From IMG/VR virus record IMGVR_UViG_3300002835_001385, positions 1 through 20,431 of that record: a DNA stretch of 20,431 nt; one strand, 5' to 3'. Position numbers and translations under genes: made by a program. Shown piece by piece: positions 6,101 through 11,769 of the stretch; positions within the stretch are counted from its first letter, which is position 1; every line of letters starts with the position of its first letter. The stretch is from a virus. The notes under the pieces were generated by a model. That model was given only the letters and a program-made list of their open reading frames with translations. It was not told where the DNA came from and did no database searches.

Positions 6101-7783
6101 GGTGCAAACGATATATTTAGGTGGTATGATGGTGCAACACAATTAGGAGTATTTAAGAATAGTGGTAACGTAGGTATAGGTACAAATTCACCTGTAGCAA
6201 ACCTTCATGTTACAGGAGTTTGTGGGGCAGGGTCAAGTGGTAGTTTTTCAATAGCAGCTCCTGCAAGTGGAGGCGGATGTCCATCATATTTTATAATGGG
6301 GAATAATGATAGTGCAGGAGTAGCAGGTCCTAACGTTATTATGTCAGCTAATAGACAGCTTTTATTTGGATTAGGTAATAGCTTCTCATCATCAACAGGT
6401 GGTACATTTAGTGAATTGATGCGCATAACAAGTGATGGTAACGTAGGTATAGGCACTTCAAGTCCTATATCAAAATTAACAGTTGATAATACTACAAATA
6501 ATATATGGTTATCTATTAATAATGGTCGTAATAGTGGTAGTTCTCCAACATATGGGCTTTCTATTACAACAAGCCACGCTTCAAGTAGTTTAAATGATGT
6601 AAATCACTATGGTGCGTACATTGTACCAAACTTTACTACATCATCATCAAACCTTGGTAGTGTTTATGGTATGTTTATACAACCTACTGAAAGTGGTTTT
6701 TATAATATAGGTTATGGATATGGTCTTTATGTAAAAGCGATAACAGTCAATTCAGGTACTATATCAAATAACTATGCTGCTGTTTTTATGGGAGGTAATG
6801 TTGGCATAGGCACTGTAACACCAAGCTATTTATTAGATGTTCATTCTTCTGCAGGAGGTTCATTTTCTACAATTCGTTCAAACAATGGTTTTACAGGAGC
6901 TTCTGATGGTTCTCAGATTTTACTTGGTAATTCTGCAAACTTTACAAATGCTTACTTTAGATTAAATGGTGGTGGCAATAGTTCACAAGCAGGAATAGGC
7001 TCATTAAATATAGGAGTTACAGAAGCCGTACCTATGGCGTTTTATACGTCAAATTCTGAACGTATGCGCATAACAAGTGGGGGGAATGTTGGTATAGGTT
7101 GCACAGACCCAACTTCTATAAATATTACAGGAGCAAATTACCCTGTATTACAAATAAGAGATGGGGTTGGAGATGGACAACTTAGAGTTGGTGGAGTGGG
7201 TGATGGTACTGTTGGTTTATTGCTTGATTATGATAATTCAGCTTATACTACAACAACTATAAGGTCATTATATGGTGCTACATCAAATGACGCAGCTTTA
7301 AATATTGATGCAGGTTATATAACATTTAGAACAGGGACATCTTTCTCCGAACGTATGCGCATAACAAGTGGGGGGGATGTATTAGTAAACGCAACAGCAA
7401 CCACTCAAGGAGCTAAGTTCTATGTAAATGGGATAGGTGCATTTGGAAGTGTATATGTTGGAGCATTAGGTACAGGTACTGTTTACTCAAATGCAGGATT
7501 CCTAACCAATACCAACCCTTCAGACAGAAGATTAAAAACCAACATCATACCACTTACCTATGGTCTATCTGATATATTAAAACTAAACCCTGTTTCATAT
7601 AATTGGAAAGATGGAACCAATGGTAAACAATTTGGATTCATAGCACAAGAAGTACAAGAAATAATGCCTGATGCAGTTAAAGATGGTGAATATCTTGGAC
7701 TTGAAAAAGATGCTATCTATTCAGCTTTGGTAAATGCAATTAAAGAACTTAAACAAGAATTAGACACTTTAAAAAATAAATAA
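3155..7783 (+). CDS. Giant collagen-like tail/head fibre with S74 intramolecular chaperone, 1542 aa
   Basis: Long receptor-binding-type fibre. Residues 1-51 are an anchor (CDPC, VKYDGPNLP, TCDSLTVALQKI) resembling that of the preceding fibre. Residues 52-344 and about 431-661 are near-perfect Gly-X-Y triplets with X/Y almost only Ser and Thr (GTSGSSGTS type). A beta-rich insert lies between them at 345-430 (GDRYATTSSS ... SSWEVNLDGA). After 665 come beta repeats built on RMRI...GNVGIGT..P units, typical of the shaft before an S74 domain. The C-terminus (1456-1542) is a peptidase S74 / endosialidase chaperone: SDRRLKTNI, then NGKQFGFIAQEVQEIMPD. In that family the domain folds the trimer and cuts itself off just before the Ser of the SD.R.K motif, so the mature fibre probably ends at Pro1455. 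No enzymatic tip domain is recognisable, so binding rather than degradation is the likely role. Confidence 0.9.
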   Translation: MSKQNCDPCNPELTSSNNVKYDGPNLPCTAVHTCDSLTVALQKIDERVCKLGGSSGTSGTSGTSGSSGTSGINGTSGSSGSSGSSGSSSTSGTSGTTGTSGSSGTRGTSGSSGSSGSSGTTGTGGSSGSSGTSATSGTSGTSATSGSSGTTGTSGTSGSTGTSGTSGTSGTSATSGSSGTTGTSGINGTSGSSGSSGSSGTSGTSATSGSSGTTGTSGTSGIEGTSGTSGTTGTSGTTGTSGTSGTSSTSGTSGTSATSGSSGTSGTSATDGTGGTSGSSGSSGTSGTDGTSGTSGTSGSTGTSGSSGSSGTSSTSGTSGTTGTSGSSGTSGTSATSGTSGLSGDRYATTSSSTYTLQAPGGTGTITVGTGLSYSLGQSIIITYSLDAFKHNEAIITAYNPGTGSLSFQVTGQTGTGTYSSWEVNLDGATGGDGSHGTSGTTGTSGTSGTSGTSATSGSSGSSGTTGTSGSSGTSGTTGIDGTSGTSGIDGTSGSSGTSATSGTSGTTGTSGTTGTSGSSGSSGSSGTSGSSGSSGSSGTSAVNGTSGSSGSSGSSGTNGTGGTSGTSGSSGSSGSSGTAGTSGINGTSGTTGTSGSSGTSGTSATSGSSGTTGTSGTTGSSGTSGSSGTSGTSATSGSSGTTGTSGTSATSGTSGSSGTSVSVSGTTNYVVKFTSASTIGNSQIFDNGTQLAINTASPSGFGTQRFLVVGSAASQIARFTDGANGDLVFDFPSTTISRITAQYGTGGVLVFANGTGFTERMRLDASGNLGLGVTPSAWSSSWKAFEFAAAAIAWTGAGANDFSFSTNSFFDSTDSRWEYKSTGDGAARYSMTALTGQHRWFTAPIGTAGAAISFTQVMTLNTSGNLSIGNTNDTYKLDVTGQIRVNGSTNEQLIVDYTIVSGGFTWQSFRLNGTNRYRIFGNTDNSFTLWSDVLSSNVLSIASTGAATFSSSVTANYGGTFIIPSESPASGNVALIAKTSNGANDIFRWYDGATQLGVFKNSGNVGIGTNSPVANLHVTGVCGAGSSGSFSIAAPASGGGCPSYFIMGNNDSAGVAGPNVIMSANRQLLFGLGNSFSSSTGGTFSELMRITSDGNVGIGTSSPISKLTVDNTTNNIWLSINNGRNSGSSPTYGLSITTSHASSSLNDVNHYGAYIVPNFTTSSSNLGSVYGMFIQPTESGFYNIGYGYGLYVKAITVNSGTISNNYAAVFMGGNVGIGTVTPSYLLDVHSSAGGSFSTIRSNNGFTGASDGSQILLGNSANFTNAYFRLNGGGNSSQAGIGSLNIGVTEAVPMAFYTSNSERMRITSGGNVGIGCTDPTSINITGANYPVLQIRDGVGDGQLRVGGVGDGTVGLLLDYDNSAYTTTTIRSLYGATSNDAALNIDAGYITFRTGTSFSERMRITSGGDVLVNATATTQGAKFYVNGIGAFGSVYVGALGTGTVYSNAGFLTNTNPSDRRLKTNIIPLTYGLSDILKLNPVSYNWKDGTNGKQFGFIAQEVQEIMPDAVKDGEYLGLEKDAIYSALVNAIKELKQELDTLKNK
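3308..4186 (+). repeat. Collagen-like Gly-Thr/Ser triplet block 1
   Basis: Encodes about 290 residues in which Gly occurs at every third position (GTS, GSS, GTT, GTG, occasional GIN, GTD, GTA). The peptide is highly regular, but the DNA is scrambled by synonymous codons (AGT, AGC, TCT, TCA, TCC, TCG for Ser; all four Thr and Gly codons), so there is no exact DNA tandem array. It probably forms an extended triple-helical or beta-helical shaft. The composition creates long spurious open frames on both strands. Confidence 0.9.
4187..4444 (+). other. Globular beta-domain insert between collagen-like blocks
   Basis: About 86 residues (345-430 of the giant fibre) without the Gly triplet. They show alternating hydrophobic and polar residues (TLQAPGGTGTITV, LGQSIIITYS, GSLSFQVTGQTGTG, SSWEVNLDG). 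I recall similar units interrupting Gly-triplet shafts in other phage and Bacteroidota proteins, but cannot name a family with certainty. It probably acts as a trimeric beta knot that registers the three chains or forms a lateral display site. Confidence 0.6.
4445..5137 (+). repeat. Collagen-like Gly-Thr/Ser triplet block 2
   Basis: About 230 residues of the same GTS/GSS/GTT triplet pattern, starting after GATGGDGSHG and ending at GTSVSVSG, where the beta-repeat region begins. As in block 1, the codons are heavily varied while the peptide is nearly invariant. Rare non-Ser/Thr positions (GID, GIN, AVN, GTN, TAG) recur at intervals, suggesting larger units of several triplets. Confidence 0.9.
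5429..7390 (+). repeat. RMRI...GNVGIGT shaft repeats in giant fibre
   Basis: At least seven degenerate protein repeats built around (E)RMRI-x-SGGNVGIG-x-x-x-P occur near 5431, 5742, 6164, 6419, 6793, 7058 and 7349, separated by 70-130 residues of beta-rich sequence. Some cores are identical at DNA level: ATGCGCATAACAAGTG at 6419, 7064 and 7355, and GGTAACGTAGGTATAGG at 6164 and 6437. Such units commonly precede S74 domains in phage fibres. Sharing at DNA level points to recent duplication or recombination within the shaft. Confidence 0.75.
7520..7780 (+). other. Peptidase S74 intramolecular chaperone domain with predicted self-cleavage site
   Basis: Residues 1456-1542 of the giant fibre. The motif S1456-D-R-R-L-K1461 marks the family's autocleavage point, with cleavage expected between Pro1455 and Ser1456. 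It is followed by the conserved FGFIAQEVQEIMPD and a C-terminal amphipathic helix (ALVNAIKELKQELDTLKNK) typical of the trimeric chaperone stalk. In characterised members the released domain is not part of the mature virion. Confidence 0.9.
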
Positions 7784-7784
7784 A

Positions 7785-8147
7785 ATGGCAACAACAGTAT
7801 TTGAATGGGTAATCAGCGAATTAAATTGCGCTGTAGAATCAGAAGGTCTACTAGATGTAATCAATATGATACATTGGAGATATAACGCAACACAAGAGCA
7901 TGATGGTAAACTTTATTTTGCAGACACTTATGGTGCATCAAGTGTAGCACAACCAAACCCACAAAACTTCATTCCTTACGCGGATGTAACAGAAGCTGAG
8001 GTTATTGGTTGGCTAGAACAAATACTTCCTGTAGATGCTATGCAATTATCTTTGGAGAACAACATTGCTCTACAGATTAATCCTGTTGAAGTTACACTTC
8101 CATTACCATGGCTTTCAACAACAACCACCACCACCACTACACTATAA
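7785..8147 (+). CDS. Small fibre-associated protein with Thr tail, 120 aa
   Basis: It starts one base after the giant fibre stop (TAAAATG). The body (VFEWVISELNCAVES ... HWRYNATQEHDGKLYF ... FIPYADVTEAEVIGWLEQIL ... LPLPW) resembles a family of ~100-aa proteins of unknown function found beside fibre genes in many environmental phages. I believe it corresponds to a DUF7936-type domain but cannot verify this. The W/Y-rich strand region followed by an acidic amphipathic helix and a terminal LPLPW is the diagnostic pattern. The last ten residues are Ser, eight Thr and Leu (nt 8115-8144), a tail unlike the rest of the protein but like the Thr tracts in the capsid and muzzle genes. Likely role: fibre assembly or tip accessory (inference from position). 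It is the last gene before the terminator. Confidence 0.6.
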   Translation: MATTVFEWVISELNCAVESEGLLDVINMIHWRYNATQEHDGKLYFADTYGASSVAQPNPQNFIPYADVTEAEVIGWLEQILPVDAMQLSLENNIALQINPVEVTLPLPWLSTTTTTTTTL

Positions 8148-8155
8148 TTTATTAA

Positions 8156-8185
8156 AAATCCTGTTTTGTTGGTTTTACAGGATTT
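8156..8185 (+). terminator. First hairpin of tandem terminator region
   Basis: A 9-bp stem, AAATCCTGT (8156-8164) with ACAGGATTT (8177-8185), around a 12-nt T-rich loop, begins 9 bases after the stop of the 120-aa gene and ends directly where the next hairpin starts. Alone it lacks a U-tract; it may protect the mRNA 3' end or pause polymerase before the main terminator. Confidence 0.45.
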
Positions 8186-8218
8186 CTCCTGGGGCTTCGG
8201 CCCTGGGAGTTTTTGTTT
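8186..8218 (+). terminator. Intrinsic terminator with UUCG tetraloop
   Basis: A 10-bp stem CTCCTGGGGC / GCCCTGGGAG (8186-8195 and 8200-8209, two G-U pairs) is closed by a cUUCGg tetraloop and followed by TTTTTGTTT (8210-8218). This is a textbook rho-independent terminator for + strand transcription and ends the appendage operon. Confidence 0.9.
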
Positions 8219-8222
8219 AAAC

Positions 8223-8261
8223 TCTAACCAACTTGGTTAGAATGGATAACCAGAAAGGTTA
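8223..8261. promoter_or_regulatory. Tandem dyads TAACC-N5-GGTTA, candidate operator
   Basis: Two inverted repeats of identical design: TAACC-aactt-GGTTA at 8225-8239 (arms extend to 9 bp, 8223-8231 and 8233-8241) and TAACC-agaaa-GGTTA at 8247-8261. Their centres (8232 and 8254) are 22 bp apart, about two helical turns, so a dimeric regulator would sit on the same face twice. They lie between the terminator and a candidate promoter. Alternative: in RNA the four half-sites could pair in competing combinations as a leader switch. Confidence 0.5.
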
Positions 8262-8267
8262 AAATAA

Positions 8268-8300
8268 TTTGGAAAATACCAAAAAACCTTCGTACCTTTA
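8268..8300 (+). promoter_or_regulatory. Candidate Bacteroidota-type promoter
   Basis: TTTG at 8268-8271 and TACCTTTA at 8293-8300 resemble the Bacteroidota -33 (TTTG) and -7 (TAnnTTTG) elements, with a 21-bp spacer and one mismatch in the -7 box. The start would fall near 8307, about 20 nt upstream of the metallophosphoesterase ATG. A phage-encoded RNA polymerase may use different signals, so confidence is modest. Confidence 0.4.
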
Positions 8301-8328
8301 GGGCAATTTTAATTCAAAAAAGTTGTAA

Positions 8329-9579
8329 ATGCCTGAAAATCAATCCCTTCTGCAACAACTGGAGCAAATGCTCCACTGGAAAAAGAGCAAAAAGTTCTAT
8401 GCAGACAAACTAAACATCACAGAGAACGAGGTGGATGAGTTACTGAAGGGGTTGCGAGGGTCAGAAGAAATACAGAATGATGCTGAGATTTCAAACTACA
8501 TTGGAGAGTTAGAAGACCATGTAGTAAGGTTTTTAGAGGATATACAGAAAGGAACAGGTGAGGTGGTATTCAACTCTAAAGATGAAATCAAAAGCTTAGA
8601 TGAGTTAATTGAAAAGTGCAATATTGACACAGAGAAATGGGAGATAACTAAATACGTACAGAACTATTGGGGAAATGGTGAAACTCCTCATTGGCAAGTA
8701 AAAGCATGGTTGGGTAAGAAGAAGGATGAGCAAGTGTTTCAAGATAGCTTCATATCCTTCCTAGAGAACTACCAACCAATATCTCCAGAAGTAATGGCTC
8801 CTAAGTATGCTGAAGGTAAGAAAGATGCTTGCCTAATCATTAACAAACAGGATTCCCATTTAAATAAGTTAGACATAGGAGGAGAGAATGATATAGACCA
8901 TCGCTTTGGTGATTTCATCCAGAGGGTGGAAATAATCCTAAATCAAGCTTCCCTATCTAACAATCTCACAGATATCAAATACATTATTGGTTCTGATGAG
9001 TTCAACAGTGAGTTCACCAATTCAACTACAAAGGGCACTCCCCAACAAAACATCCTTTCATATCATGATGCGTTTCAGGCAATATGTGATCATGAAGTGA
9101 GCGTGATAAACCTGCTCCTTCAGAAAGGAGAAAATGTGGATGTTATATTTGTAGCTGGTAATCATGATGAATATGTAGGATGGCATTTAGCCAGTTGGTT
9201 ACAAACCTACTTTAGAAGCGAAGAGCGTGTGTTCTTTGACATCTCTCCAAGATATAGAAAGTATGTGAGCTATGGTACATCAGCATTAATGTTTAACCAC
9301 GGAGATGCTTTAAAACCTGCAAAGCTTGCTGGCTTGTTCCCTATGGAGTTTAAAACTGAATGGTCAGAGCATGACAACTTCTACATATTCACAGGTGACA
9401 AACACCATGAAATGAGTCTTGATTTCAATGGTATTAAGTTCTATCAACTACCTGCATTCTCTACAGCCAAGAGTTCTTGGGATGATAAGAATGGATACAC
9501 CGTAACCAAGGGTGAGGTGACAGGGTTCTTGATAGATCTCCAAGATGGAATAACAAACATATTCAAACAGTATTTATAA
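8329..9579 (+). CDS. Calcineurin-like metallophosphoesterase, 416 aa
   Basis: The C-terminal ~245 residues carry all five motifs of the two-metal phosphoesterase superfamily in order: D175-x-H177 (KQDSHLNK), G221-S-D223-E, G277-N-H279-D280-E, H324 (FNHGD) and G356-D-K-H359-H360. The second motif has Ser-Asp-Glu, a variant of the usual GDxxD. The first ~170 residues are acidic, mostly helical and begin with a short helix-turn-helix-like stretch (KKSKKFYADKLNITENEVDELLKGL), possibly for DNA or protein binding. Substrate unknown: nuclease, phosphodiesterase and protein phosphatase are all possible. It is the first gene after the terminator/promoter region and overlaps the next start by one base (TAATG), so it is co-expressed with connector genes. 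Crass-like phages often encode a metallophosphatase in this block. The start at 8329 is the first ATG after the promoter-like sequence. Confidence 0.85.
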   Translation: MPENQSLLQQLEQMLHWKKSKKFYADKLNITENEVDELLKGLRGSEEIQNDAEISNYIGELEDHVVRFLEDIQKGTGEVVFNSKDEIKSLDELIEKCNIDTEKWEITKYVQNYWGNGETPHWQVKAWLGKKKDEQVFQDSFISFLENYQPISPEVMAPKYAEGKKDACLIINKQDSHLNKLDIGGENDIDHRFGDFIQRVEIILNQASLSNNLTDIKYIIGSDEFNSEFTNSTTKGTPQQNILSYHDAFQAICDHEVSVINLLLQKGENVDVIFVAGNHDEYVGWHLASWLQTYFRSEERVFFDISPRYRKYVSYGTSALMFNHGDALKPAKLAGLFPMEFKTEWSEHDNFYIFTGDKHHEMSLDFNGIKFYQLPAFSTAKSSWDDKNGYTVTKGEVTGFLIDLQDGITNIFKQYL

Positions 9580-10307
9580 TGTCAACTTTTAGGAAGCTAG
9601 TTTCAGATGTACGTTCTATGCACAAGTTGCTCTCCACGGACAACTTGATCACGGATAGAGCTGTCATGTCTGAAATTAGAAACAATGCCTTCCTCTTGAT
9701 TAAGCGTGAGACTAATCTGAGGAAGTTATGGGCAACCGATACAGTTTTTACCACCATTCCCTGCTTGGAGATGGTGGAAGTTCCTATTTCTGAATGTTGT
9801 GATTATGTAGATCCTTGCACAGTGGCTAGAACAAGATTCAAGCTGCCTAGGATTACAGAGGGTAATTATCAATATGTCATTCAGGGTGTTTATTCAATTA
9901 ACGCTATGAGTGGTCAGGGAAAGAAACTTAAGGAAATAACCATCAACCGATACGTGAACTTGCTCAAGCTTCCTATAATTAAAAATGAGGAATACTATTG
10001 GATTTCTAACGGATATCTGTATGTGAACAATCCACTCTTAAAAGCAATCAGACTTGTTGCTCTTTTCGAGGAAGATGTTCCAAATGAGATAATGTATCCA
10101 GAATGTGGATGCGGAACTCCTAGCTATACACCAGAGCAACTGTGTGTAAATCCTTTAGATAAAGAATCTCCAGTTCCTGGCTATCTAGAAAAGCAGGTGT
10201 TGGAGCTCACTTCTCAGAAGCTTCTCTCTACGTATTTCAAATTGAAGACAGACATCACAAATGATGGAGTTGATGGTCAAGCACCTAACGCTCCAAATTT
10301 GAGATAA
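9579..10307 (+). CDS. Head-tail connector/ring-type structural protein, 242 aa
   Basis: Its position between the metallophosphoesterase and the IHF-like gene, and its pattern, match uncharacterised structural proteins of crAss-like phages that build the collar below the portal. The N-terminal ~50 residues are helical and charged (FRKLVSDVRSMHKLLSTDN, INTD-like turn, NAFLLIKRETNLRKLW). The centre is beta-rich with Cys motifs (PCLEMVEVP, ECCDYVDPC), an IQGVYSINAM strand and ITINRYVNLLKLP. The C-terminal part has GCGTPSY and a helix (LEKQVLELTSQKLLSTYFKL) before a disordered tail. There is no signal peptide or membrane helix. It starts inside the previous stop (TAATG). The assignment to a specific ring is not possible from sequence; structural role likely. 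Confidence 0.65.
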   Translation: MSTFRKLVSDVRSMHKLLSTDNLITDRAVMSEIRNNAFLLIKRETNLRKLWATDTVFTTIPCLEMVEVPISECCDYVDPCTVARTRFKLPRITEGNYQYVIQGVYSINAMSGQGKKLKEITINRYVNLLKLPIIKNEEYYWISNGYLYVNNPLLKAIRLVALFEEDVPNEIMYPECGCGTPSYTPEQLCVNPLDKESPVPGYLEKQVLELTSQKLLSTYFKLKTDITNDGVDGQAPNAPNLR

Positions 10308-10310
10308 GAT

Positions 10311-10787
10311 ATGAGAGTAAAGATAGACTGGAGAAGCGCCAGCAAAGAAAACTACAACAGTTTCTGTAAGAAACATCCGTCCATAAAGCTCACCTTTGAT
10401 CAATGGAGAAACATCGTTTATTCTTTTAACGATGCATTTAAAGAATACATTCTTGAGACAGGAGAGAAAGCAAAGCTGCCTTTTGGTTTTGGTGAGTTTG
10501 CCATAAACAAGAAAAAGCGTAAGAAGGTAAAAGACATTCATGGAAAAGAGTTTGTCAACCTTCCTATTGATTGGAAAAAGACAAAGGAGAAAGGTAAACG
10601 TATTTACAACTTTAACTTTCACACAGAGGGCTTCTTCTTTGGATGGGTGTGGTTTAAGTCAACAGCTAGATTCAGACAATCACCGTTGTGGTATTTTAAA
10701 CCTTCCAGAAACACGTCTAGACTTCTTTCTCACTATCTAAGAGCTGACGATAAATATCAACATCTCTATCACGAATGGAAAAAGTAA
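10311..10787 (+). CDS. IHF/HU-like protein of the crAss-like structural block, 158 aa
   Basis: Residues 25-72 show the core of the HU/IHF family: helices (TFDQWRNIVYSFNDAFKEYI), then G51-E-K-A-K-L-P-F-G-F-G-E-F and a basic arm (AINKKKRKK). The GFGxF turn is the family's hallmark. The protein is longer than the ~90-100 aa of bacterial HU/IHF: after the basic arm come a W/F-rich beta segment (GFFFGWVWFKS, PLWYFKP) and a basic helical tail. An 'IHF subunit'-like gene is known in the structural block of crAss-like phages, and its place between ring genes suggests the fold has been reused as a tail/collar ring component rather than a nucleoid protein. DNA contact inside the neck remains possible. 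It lies 3 nt after the preceding stop and 5 nt before the next start. Confidence 0.65.
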   Translation: MRVKIDWRSASKENYNSFCKKHPSIKLTFDQWRNIVYSFNDAFKEYILETGEKAKLPFGFGEFAINKKKRKKVKDIHGKEFVNLPIDWKKTKEKGKRIYNFNFHTEGFFFGWVWFKSTARFRQSPLWYFKPSRNTSRLLSHYLRADDKYQHLYHEWKK

Positions 10788-10792
10788 AATAG

Positions 10793-11764
10793 ATGTCATA
10801 CTATTACAAATATAATTTTATCAGCCCTGCGCCTGTATACGCTACAGTTAAGGAGGAATTCAAAAGCTATTTTGATACAGGAGCAGTTGATGATTTAATG
10901 TTCCCCACCTATCTAGACAAGTGTCTTAGAAAGTTGGGTAGAACAACTTATGTGATTTCTCAGGAAATCCTACACATTAACGACTATCAAGCTAGACTCC
11001 CAGACAACTTCTTTGCTGTGAGAGAGGCTTGGATGTGTACAGCTGTGAATGGTTTCCCTTATCAACAGGCTAACTCATTCTACTCACAGGCTGCTACAGC
11101 TACAACAATTCAGGTGAGCCCTATCACCACAGATTGTCCAATCCCTAGTCCTTGTTGTGGTAATGTAGGATGTGATGGTTCTTGTATGCCTGAACTCATT
11201 CAAACAGTGTACAAGACTAATAATGAAGCAGCAGTTAGCTATCGTAGAGAATACCTATTAAAACCTGGTAACATTTCTGCACAAGGTAACTGTGGTGTAG
11301 ACTATACCAATAACTGGGAGTTCTATGCACAGGCACCTCCTATTAATGAGTTCACTCCTGGTTCCTCTTGGTATGACTCATTTGATATCAGAGACAATAA
11401 GTTTGTCACTAACTTCCGTAATGGTGTGGTGCATCTGTTGTTTTATGCTACAGAATATGATGCTGGTGGAAATCAGTTAATTCCTGACAACTATCGTATT
11501 AGAGAATATGTTGAAGCTTTCATCAAGTATAAGGTGATTGAAACGCTCACTAATCAAGTGAACGATGAGACATACAATCAGCTAGAAAGGAAGATGATGA
11601 ACTACAAACAACAGTCTGAAGAAGCTTTCATCATGGCTGATATTGAGATTAAGAAGCAAGATCCTTGGACTAAGCAACGTAGGATTAAGAATGACTTGAA
11701 CAGATTTAACATGTATGAACTTCCTAATCGTACTAATAGATACGGTTGGAGACGCAATAATTAA
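10793..11764 (+). CDS. P22 gp4-like tail ring (head-completion) protein, 323 aa
   Basis: The N-terminus (YYKYNFISPAPVYATVKEEF, SYFDTGAVDDLMFPTYLDKC, LRKLGRTTY, ARLPDNFFAVREAWMC) is, from memory, a well conserved signature of crAss-like 'tail tubular' P22 gp4-like ring proteins, which connect the portal to the tail. A Cys-rich loop follows (C115, C121, C122, C127, C131), then a beta region (FVTNFRNGVVHLLFYATEYD) and a C-terminal helical segment (YRIREYVEAFIKYKVIETLT ... LERKMMNYKQQSEEAFIMAD) ending in a basic tail with NRFNMYELPNRTNRYGWRRN, another recurrent motif of the group. The gene directly precedes the muzzle gene (5-nt gap), the expected order. High confidence in a connector role, moderate in the exact homology to gp4. 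Confidence 0.75.
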   Translation: MSYYYKYNFISPAPVYATVKEEFKSYFDTGAVDDLMFPTYLDKCLRKLGRTTYVISQEILHINDYQARLPDNFFAVREAWMCTAVNGFPYQQANSFYSQAATATTIQVSPITTDCPIPSPCCGNVGCDGSCMPELIQTVYKTNNEAAVSYRREYLLKPGNISAQGNCGVDYTNNWEFYAQAPPINEFTPGSSWYDSFDIRDNKFVTNFRNGVVHLLFYATEYDAGGNQLIPDNYRIREYVEAFIKYKVIETLTNQVNDETYNQLERKMMNYKQQSEEAFIMADIEIKKQDPWTKQRRIKNDLNRFNMYELPNRTNRYGWRRNN

Positions 11765-11769
11765 TACTA

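Noticed and set aside
2039-7783. Diversity-generating retroelement acting on a fibre
   Set aside because: No reverse transcriptase and no template/variable repeat pair with adenine-specific differences is visible in the window.
8148-8328. tRNA or small structured RNA gene in the largest intergenic gap
   Set aside because: No cloverleaf or T-loop signature; the stems present are explained by two terminator-type hairpins and the TAACC/GGTTA dyads.
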